This document shows positions 43,508-49,149 of a DNA stretch of 49,149 nucleotides, in pieces (position 1 is the stretch's first letter; every line of letters starts with the position of its first letter). The stretch is from Schaalia cardiffensis (GTDB taxonomy: Bacteria; Actinomycetota; Actinomycetes; Actinomycetales; Actinomycetaceae), in contig NZ_JAEKIA010000015.1 of the NCBI RefSeq assembly GCF_016405145.1, forward strand, positions 1 to 49,149, given 5' to 3'. The translations under genes were made by a program, and so were the position numbers. A model generated the notes under the pieces. The model was not told where the DNA came from. It made no database searches and saw nothing but the letters and a program-made list of their open reading frames with translations.

Positions 43508-46201
43508 TCAGCCTTTGAGATTCTGGGTGGGGGGATCGATAAGTTCGACATCGCCTAGAGAAAATAGACGAATCCAATAGGGACAGTTTGTTCGATTGAA
43601 ATGAACCGATGTCGTAAACGGCTTCCCCACTGATAGATTTGCGGCAAATCTTGAGACAACCTGTCCGTCCTCCGGAGAGTTCGGCATATATCTCCCCTGA
43701 GACAGAACTAGAACGCACTCGAGGGAGCCTTCGTAGTTTTCTGTCGACAACTCGATATCAGCTTTCGGTGAGCCGAACAGTGGCCGGGAAATACGCAACT
43801 TATAGGCTGCGCGGCGAGTCACCCGCGTCGGAATATACTCCAAAGGAGCTGAATCGATATCTCCGTTTTCATCTTTGAGAACTGCCCGAACGCGAACAAG
43901 CGAAACGGAGTCGGCGTCGGGAATGATTACGCCACCAGCCTGCTTATACGCAGTTCGACCGATATGCCGTGATCCGGAATGCTCGCCTTCCCATTCGACA
44001 AACGCTTCATATCGACCATACGGCCAGAGCCACGAAACCAAGAGGTTCGATCCCCGACGCTCCGCGATGAGCTCCCGCATCGGAGGTACAGAACCCCAGA
44101 GTATAGAACGACCAATAAGAGCGCTATCCGAATCCCACGTGACGGGCAGTAGAACGCGTATCTCGTCCAAAACTGGAAGCCGTACTTCCTCCTTATCCTT
44201 CTGTCGCGAGATTGTCTGACCCGCGCGAGACGCCCCAATATCCTCGAGATCCTCCACAGTACGCACTTCGCCATAGCGAGGATGTGGCACACCGACAGGA
44301 AGTGACCAGAGTTCTGTCGTGTACCCTGGGACGGCACTCCACGAAACCGTTCGAGCATCTGAGCTGATCTGTAAGTCTCCGACAGCGTGGATTTTGCCAC
44401 GCGAGATCACTTCGATACTAACTGGCGCCGCGGTTTCAATCCGCCCCTGAACCGAGTAAAGGGCGACAATCTCAAAACGCAGCCTACTGCCGATAGTCAG
44501 TCCTTCAACCGAAGCTTCTTCAACAGTCGAATCAGGGAGAGTCGAGTGACCGTCGTCGGAAAAAATCGTTACCCGCGCACCTGTGGAGGCAGACGGGCAC
44601 TTCCAACGAACGCCGACGGAGGTTGCTTCTGCCCATGAAGTCGGGGAGCTGATCGGAGGAAAGACAGGAACAGTGCAGTCGACCGGAGAAGATTGGATGC
44701 CGTTCTCATTCCGACCCGTCACGAAATAGGTTGTACGAGCCCCAATGACGGGTCGGTTATCGCACGCTGAAGCTACCCCCGAAACATCCGAAATCGGGAG
44801 ATCTAGAATTTCCTCAGAGCCGCCAGCAAAACCGGCTGCTCGCCTGCGAATTGTGTAGACAAGTCCGGGCACAGTTTTCCATCGAAGGCGAACTGAACCT
44901 ATCTTCGGATCGAAGACAGCTTGTACGTCGGCGGGAGCGAGAGGGGGAATCTGCCGGGCTAGATCTTCGATAACGGGATCTGTACGGTCAACCCTGGCTA
45001 GATCAGTAAGAAGCGCATGACACTCATCTATATCTCTTTTAACGAGAGCTAGGCGTAAATCGTCCAGAGCACGCGCCTTCACTTGCTCGCGTTCTTCGAC
45101 CGATTCTTTGGCGTGAAGGTAATCTAAATCCGTCCGAGCGGCGCCTGCAGGCGCAAAAGCGTCGAGGACACGACGCGCCGAAATAAGGTCACCTGCAGCA
45201 AGTAGCGGCGCAATGTCTGCGATGCTCATACCTTGCGCCCCAGAACGGATGGCCGCGTGGCTCGCAATCCTGCAAGCATCAACCTCGTCAAGTCCTCTTT
45301 CGACAAGTTGATCCCTCGTCTGATTCGCAAGCAGGCCATCCCGATTAAGCAGCTGCTCAGCTAGGTCAACAAACCATCTGAAGCAAAGATCGTGGTAGTG
45401 CACATCTGACTCGTCGGACCCCATCGCTTGGAGGGCCTTTCTTACGCTTTCGACGGTGTCCCCCCCGCTTGCGTCAGCATGTGCTTTTGACTTCCGAGCA
45501 TCATCTGCGCAGATCGGACGTCTCTTGCTACCGTTTTCGACCGAAAATTCGTCAATAATCCTAATGCCCGACGCGGGATGCCTTTCGTAGAAAAGTAGGA
45601 CGTCGACCGGAGATCGGAGAGCAGCATCGAGGTCCTTCGTTAGTGCAGGAGAATCCGCTCGAACCGATGGAAGTTCAAGCGCGGGAAATGCTCTGATTCC
45701 CTCATTTTCAAGGGCTGCAATGAAGTCATTCGCCTCAAGAGAGTTCCTTGTCGCTAGATCCACTGCCTCTTCCAAGGTGAGAACCTTGAGAGGATGAACC
45801 TCGGCGGTCTTCTTTGCAAGATCAACGAGCACTCGTTCTTGTAATTCGGCAGCTGCCTCTCTTAATGTGTGCCAAAAGTGGAGTTTTTCCACATCTTCGG
45901 AAAAGCGGTTCCGAATCGCATTAAGGAGGCGCTGTAGCGGAGCAGAACCTTGTAATCTCGCAAACGCGTTGAGATATCGCGACACCGCATCAAGCTGAGC
46001 GGCCACCTCAATGTCGTTGAGTGAATCATCAATCGCAAAGAGCGTCGAGACATCCGCGAGTGCAAGTGCATCCATTGCTTTATCGCGATCAAAGTTGGGC
46101 GCATTGACAGCGTTTGCCGCGGAATTGACTAGCGCAATACGCTTCTTCGACTTGGCTAGAGGTTGGAGAATCGTTGTTTTGTACTCCGCCTTTTCGATCA
46201 T
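43508..46201 (-). CDS. Large helical plus FN3-like beta-domain protein
   Basis: The 897-residue product has an all-helical N-terminal half (about 1-420) without a recognisable J-domain HPD. From about 425 it becomes a series of beta-sandwich modules resembling fibronectin type III (PADVQAVFDPKIGSVRLRWK, TSWAEATSVGVRWKCPS, SSDARTVSWSAVPGY, RGSNLLVSWLWPYG). There is no signal peptide, so these modules are probably intracellular, as in other Hsp70/GTPase loci. The ATG at 46201 has GAGGAG ten bases upstream. It lies 56 bases after the Hsp70 gene. It may be the scaffold or client-binding subunit; I cannot name a family. Confidence 0.7.
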   Translation of the reverse strand: MIEKAEYKTTILQPLAKSKKRIALVNSAANAVNAPNFDRDKAMDALALADVSTLFAIDDSLNDIEVAAQLDAVSRYLNAFARLQGSAPLQRLLNAIRNRFSEDVEKLHFWHTLREAAAELQERVLVDLAKKTAEVHPLKVLTLEEAVDLATRNSLEANDFIAALENEGIRAFPALELPSVRADSPALTKDLDAALRSPVDVLLFYERHPASGIRIIDEFSVENGSKRRPICADDARKSKAHADASGGDTVESVRKALQAMGSDESDVHYHDLCFRWFVDLAEQLLNRDGLLANQTRDQLVERGLDEVDACRIASHAAIRSGAQGMSIADIAPLLAAGDLISARRVLDAFAPAGAARTDLDYLHAKESVEEREQVKARALDDLRLALVKRDIDECHALLTDLARVDRTDPVIEDLARQIPPLAPADVQAVFDPKIGSVRLRWKTVPGLVYTIRRRAAGFAGGSEEILDLPISDVSGVASACDNRPVIGARTTYFVTGRNENGIQSSPVDCTVPVFPPISSPTSWAEATSVGVRWKCPSASTGARVTIFSDDGHSTLPDSTVEEASVEGLTIGSRLRFEIVALYSVQGRIETAAPVSIEVISRGKIHAVGDLQISSDARTVSWSAVPGYTTELWSLPVGVPHPRYGEVRTVEDLEDIGASRAGQTISRQKDKEEVRLPVLDEIRVLLPVTWDSDSALIGRSILWGSVPPMRELIAERRGSNLLVSWLWPYGRYEAFVEWEGEHSGSRHIGRTAYKQAGGVIIPDADSVSLVRVRAVLKDENGDIDSAPLEYIPTRVTRRAAYKLRISRPLFGSPKADIELSTENYEGSLECVLVLSQGRYMPNSPEDGQVVSRFAANLSVGKPFTTSVHFNRTNCPYWIRLFSLGDVELIDPPTQNLKG

Positions 46202-46257
46202 CGCACGACTAACTCCTCTATCTTTTACGACCGCCCCGAAGGGCTTCTAAGGCAGTA

Positions 46258-47859
46258 TCATGACTGTGTCGTAATTGCTGCAATCTGCACTCGGCTTGCC
46301 TCAACTTCTTCCTCGGTCAAAACAGAAACAGATGCCGTCGCGCGTACTTCCTTGCCGGTTGTCGGCTCCTTGCCAGTGAGCAGAATAGTCCCGTCCGAGT
46401 CGATTTCGATATTGATATCGACGGGCGATCCCTTCGGAAGCGGCGGAAGCCCAGAAATACAGGTATTCGGACCGGACACAAGTTCTCTGTTAGCCGCCGT
46501 ATCGTTACACTCCACTTCACCGAGTTGTTCGTAGAGTTCGATCTGGATCCGCGTCTGGTTGTCCTGAAGAGTTCCCGCACGGAGAGTAGCTGTCATCGGG
46601 ATAGAGTCATTCGCGTGAGCAAGAAAGGCAATCGAGTCAATGTAGGCCCCACTCGGGTCAACGTCAGTAACCTTGACACCGACACCGCGAGCAAGAACAT
46701 TAGACACAGCGACAGCCGTTCCAGGACCGACCAGGAGGGAAGAGTTTGCAGGCGGTGTCTTTTCATCGTAGTCTCCGCCCCCAATCTCGAGATTTGTGGT
46801 GCCAAGCGCAAAAATCGCAGCCCCCTTCGCAACCGCAAGATCGTACTCAGTCGCCTCAGGAGTGAAACCCTCCGCTCGCAGCCGATTCTCGATCATCGGC
46901 ATACGACACGAACCACCAACGAGAAGGAAATGGTCGATTTCAAGACCCGGTGTTTTTGCTTTTGCGGTCTCGATGCAGCGTTTTGCTATTTCAAGGGTCT
47001 GCTCGACAAGATCGTGCGTTGCCTCTTCGAATTCCTCGACGCCAACTTCAATCTTCTGTGAGATATCCTCGAATTTCATGCGGATCGCTGCTGAGGGGCG
47101 ACGAGAGAGTGTCTTCTTCGCCTCCTCTACACTGGCACGCAGCTCAACCATAAAATCTTCGTCAGCCTCTGGGTCTCGATCGAGTCCCAGCCCTGCGGAT
47201 TCTCGGAATCGTTCGAGGAATAACTGTTCCAAACGTCGATCCCAATCCGCCCCGCCCAGGAGGCGATTGCCATCAATAGCTATTACATCAACACGTCCCT
47301 GGGAGGCGCGCATAACAGTAGTATCAAAGGTACCGCCGCCGAGATCAAAAACCATGAAGGTTCCAGAAAGACCTCGTTCTGAGCTAACCGAAATCGAAGC
47401 TGCAACAGGTTCCGGGATGATCGAAACTACTTTGAGCCCTGCGATAACTCCTGCCTGGCGAGTTGCCTGTCGCTCCTGAACTCCGAAGTATGCAGGGACT
47501 GTGATTACAACGTCTTCGATCGCTGTACCTCGCTGATTGTTCGCGTTCGCGACCAGCTCTTTTAAGATGAGAGCGGAGATCGATTCGGGAGTGAATGTCT
47601 GCCCGCGATAATCTAGTGGAAAAGATTCTCCCATATGGCGCTTCACCAATGAGCTCGTGTTGTCAGGGTCGGAGATCTGCTCTCGTTTTGCCTGAGCACC
47701 GATGACGGCCGAACCGTCGTCCTCGAAATGAACGACCGAGGGTGTTGTATTCTCGCCCTCAAAGTTGGCTATCACCTCGGCTCCCCTTACGGGGTCGGCG
47801 ATAGCGATTGCGGAGTAAGTCGTGCCGAGGTCAATGCCGAAAGGCTGCGGAGTCATCAT
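46258..47859 (-). CDS. Hsp70-family protein without lid domain (first copy)
   Basis: The 533-residue product has the Hsp70 ATPase domain: FGIDLGTTYSAIAI (phosphate 1), VVITVPAYFGVQERQATRQA, MVFDLGGGTFDTTV (phosphate 2), LLVGGSCRMPMIENR (adenosine). A beta-type substrate-binding region occupies about 395-520 (NVLARGVGVKV, LPPLPKGSPVDINIEID) and no helical lid follows. It is clearly distinct from the second Hsp70, not a recent duplicate. ATG 47859 has AAAGG upstream. It follows the GrpE-like gene, its likely exchange factor. Confidence 0.9.
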   Translation of the reverse strand: MMTPQPFGIDLGTTYSAIAIADPVRGAEVIANFEGENTTPSVVHFEDDGSAVIGAQAKREQISDPDNTSSLVKRHMGESFPLDYRGQTFTPESISALILKELVANANNQRGTAIEDVVITVPAYFGVQERQATRQAGVIAGLKVVSIIPEPVAASISVSSERGLSGTFMVFDLGGGTFDTTVMRASQGRVDVIAIDGNRLLGGADWDRRLEQLFLERFRESAGLGLDRDPEADEDFMVELRASVEEAKKTLSRRPSAAIRMKFEDISQKIEVGVEEFEEATHDLVEQTLEIAKRCIETAKAKTPGLEIDHFLLVGGSCRMPMIENRLRAEGFTPEATEYDLAVAKGAAIFALGTTNLEIGGGDYDEKTPPANSSLLVGPGTAVAVSNVLARGVGVKVTDVDPSGAYIDSIAFLAHANDSIPMTATLRAGTLQDNQTRIQIELYEQLGEVECNDTAANRELVSGPNTCISGLPPLPKGSPVDINIEIDSDGTILLTGKEPTTGKEVRATASVSVLTEEEVEASRVQIAAITTQS

Positions 47860-47899
47860 TTTACCTTTCACCTTAATGGAAATCTTCTGAAAAGGTACA

Positions 47900-48718
47900 C
47901 TACTGAGTGTACCGGCTAACAGAGACGTCTGCGGGCACAAGGGCGCGGTCTTCTCCGAGCATGACGAGTCCCTGCTTGTAGACACGTACGATGAGGCCGT
48001 CGAATTCAGGGTTCTGAGTCTCTACGCTTCGTCGGGCATAGTGGAGATTCCTATCGAAAGGCTCCCCTATGCGCGCCTCGACGCTGCGCACGCCGTAAAG
48101 TTCAAGCATTTCGAGGAGCAACTCCTCAACATCCGAGAGTACTTCGTTGGCCGAGCGCTCGTCAACGACCGAATCGGATCCCGTCTCCTGGATCCTCGTG
48201 ATGATACGGGAAGCAGCGCGGAAAAAAGGGCCAAGAAGACGCCTTAACTGGTCAGAGCGCAGCTCAGAATTCTCAGCACGCAACTCCGAGATGATCAAAG
48301 CGTTCCTTTGATCGCTCCGTTCAATCCTCGACAGACTACATTCGAGGCGCTCAAATGCGGAGCGAAAATCAAAATCAGACGAGGATTGCTCGTCCCCGAT
48401 AACGGAAGTCTTAGCATCTGACAGAAGGTTTATCGGGAATCTGCTGGGACCTCCACAGCAGACATCCATCTCCGGAGAGCAGACAGTAACGCTTTTCTCT
48501 GCAGTAGGCATTTGTGCCTCATCAAGAGTCGAGCTATTCGATTCGGAAAGTTCACTCGTAGCAATATCACGGTCCCCCATCGATTGGGGACCAAATTCCT
48601 TCGCTGTTTCACTCATGTCAATATCCGACTCTACGGATCTACCTTCATCCGACGCGCTTTCGAAAGCATCCAACGGGGGTTGCGCATCGGGAGCCTTCGA
48701 AGGATCGATTCTGTTCAT
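47900..48718 (-). CDS. GrpE-like nucleotide exchange factor
   Basis: The 272-residue product has an acidic, disordered N-terminal third, a helical coiled coil (about 112-160) and a C-terminal head (about 185-268). There LLEMLELYGVRSVEARIGEP, FDRNLHYARRS and YKQGLVMLGEDRALVPADVS follow the GrpE pattern (VxxIxxxGxxFDPxxHxA ... GYxLxxRxLRPAxVxV). GrpE releases ADP from Hsp70. It is longer than usual GrpE (about 180-200) because of the N-terminal tail. First gene of the minus-strand operon. Confidence 0.75.
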   Translation of the reverse strand: MNRIDPSKAPDAQPPLDAFESASDEGRSVESDIDMSETAKEFGPQSMGDRDIATSELSESNSSTLDEAQMPTAEKSVTVCSPEMDVCCGGPSRFPINLLSDAKTSVIGDEQSSSDFDFRSAFERLECSLSRIERSDQRNALIISELRAENSELRSDQLRRLLGPFFRAASRIITRIQETGSDSVVDERSANEVLSDVEELLLEMLELYGVRSVEARIGEPFDRNLHYARRSVETQNPEFDGLIVRVYKQGLVMLGEDRALVPADVSVSRYTQ

Positions 48719-48789
48719 GAAGTATCACCTCATATTGGGGATTCGAATAACGACTCCAGTACCCACCTGTCTGACGCCTAGAGTAAGGC

Positions 48790-48818
48790 AGCAGATTGGC
48801 GTTCACAAGCTGTGTCAA
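48790..48818 (-). promoter_or_regulatory. Candidate promoter of the chaperone-GTPase operon
   Basis: On the minus strand a consensus TTGACA (48813-48818) lies about 95 bases before the GrpE-like start; the -10 at the usual spacing (TCTGCT, 48790-48795) is poor. The overlapping CTTGACACAGCTTGTGAACG is an imperfect dyad but does not match the HspR (HAIR) or HrcA (CIRCE) consensus. No other gene is seen in 48719-48882. Confidence 0.25.
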
Positions 48819-48882
48819 GCCTCTGATTAGTTCTGTCTGTTAAACGGTGTCTAGGATACAGCAGTTTTCATTAGTGGATTGT

Positions 48883-49029
48883 TCATTCGAACCGTCTGAT
48901 GAAGGTGATCGCGATCAGGTTCAGCGTGGGCTTCCACCTCATCATCCAGTGTGCTTTCCCGCCGCCGGGGACAACAAGCGACCTTGCCATGGGGCAGAGG
49001 CACTTCAGTGCGGCCTGCTCGTTCGGGAA
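48883..49029 (-). pseudogene. C-terminal fragment of an IS256/mutator-type transposase
   Basis: The minus-strand frame reads FPNEQAALKCLCPMARS and then HWMMRWKPTLNLIAITFIRR, ending FE and TGA (48883-48885). This matches the conserved end of IS256-family transposases (FPNExAALKxLYL ... RWKxALNxFAIxFxxR). The frame is cut at 49030, exactly where the 119-base terminal repeat begins, so the repeat seems to have inserted into this gene. Confidence 0.75.
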
Positions 49030-49030
49030 G

Positions 49031-49149
49031 TGTCAAGCCCCGGGTTTTGTAGAGGGTGTTTCATCTGGTTGCGGCGGCTGCCTTTTGGGGGGTGTGGGGT
49101 CTGGTCTGTTCCGGCGGGGGTGGGGTGTGAGCGTTGTCGTGTTCTTCTG
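49031..49149. repeat. Contig-terminal inverted repeat, right copy
   Basis: Exact reverse complement of 1-119. Its inner end TGTCAAGCCCCGGGTTTTGT joins the cut IS256-type fragment. Both copies have the same end facing the interior of the window. Confidence 0.85.

Noticed and set aside
48790-48818. HspR (HAIR) or HrcA (CIRCE) operator before the chaperone operon
   Set aside because: The dyad there does not match either consensus, so the operon is probably not under the usual heat-shock repressors.

Overview
The window is high-G+C actinomycete DNA, most likely from an Actinomycetaceae-type relative (Actinomyces/Schaalia-like). This rests on gene content and order, not on a marker gene. The order sufR-B-D-C-S-U-T and the block from a TPR/HAD protein through a short Rv1693-like gene, tlyA, nadK, recN, steA, steB to a Nudix hydrolase both match the order known from Mycobacterium tuberculosis (Rv1460-1466 and Rv1691-1700). 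I saw no tRNA, rRNA, CRISPR array or replication origin.

Layout. 1-119 is an exact inverted copy of 49031-49149, so the contig appears to end in the same dispersed repeat (probably an insertion-sequence end) on both sides. 0.3-12 kb holds core genes: a membrane pseudokinase, a DUF4191 protein, a polar amino-acid ABC importer, a frameshifted remnant, a small membrane protein, an ABC-F ATPase, a queuosine-salvage pair (yhhQ-tgt) and an acyl-CoA synthetase. 11.7-12.35 kb is a repeat-rich intergenic stretch. 12.4-18.7 kb is the complete SUF iron-sulphur operon with its regulator. 18.9-28.2 kb is the conserved nadK/recN/tlyA/steAB block. It ends in an unusual 1005-residue protein that joins an RG-rich tail, a TPR-like region, a HAD phosphatase and an acidic repeat tail.

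28.3-31.1 kb is a graveyard of broken IS3- and IS481-type transposases. It marks the left edge of a 17.5-kb accessory island that is visibly richer in A/T and has different codon use. The plus-strand half (31.2-35.75 kb) encodes a zinc-ribbon membrane protein, a papain-fold Tox-PL-type (glutamine deamidase) protein, a small overlapping gene that looks like its immunity partner, and a HerA-type ATPase. The convergent minus-strand operon (48.7 to 35.8 kb) encodes, in transcription order, a GrpE-like factor, an Hsp70, an 897-residue helical/FN3-like protein, a zinc-ribbon GTPase (DO-GTPase2-like), a GAP1-type GTPase-associated protein, a second membrane-anchored zinc-ribbon GTPase, a 70-residue membrane peptide, a second lid-less Hsp70 and a von Willebrand A protein. 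An IS256-type transposase tail marks the right edge.

The island resembles the GTPase-centred conflict (defence) systems described from comparative genomics. Here it carries a complete private chaperone set and faces a toxin/immunity/HerA operon. Two central genes are interrupted: the GTPase by a G8 homopolymer frameshift and GAP1 by one in-frame TGA. The system is therefore either decaying, phase-variable at the G tract, or affected by sequencing error.
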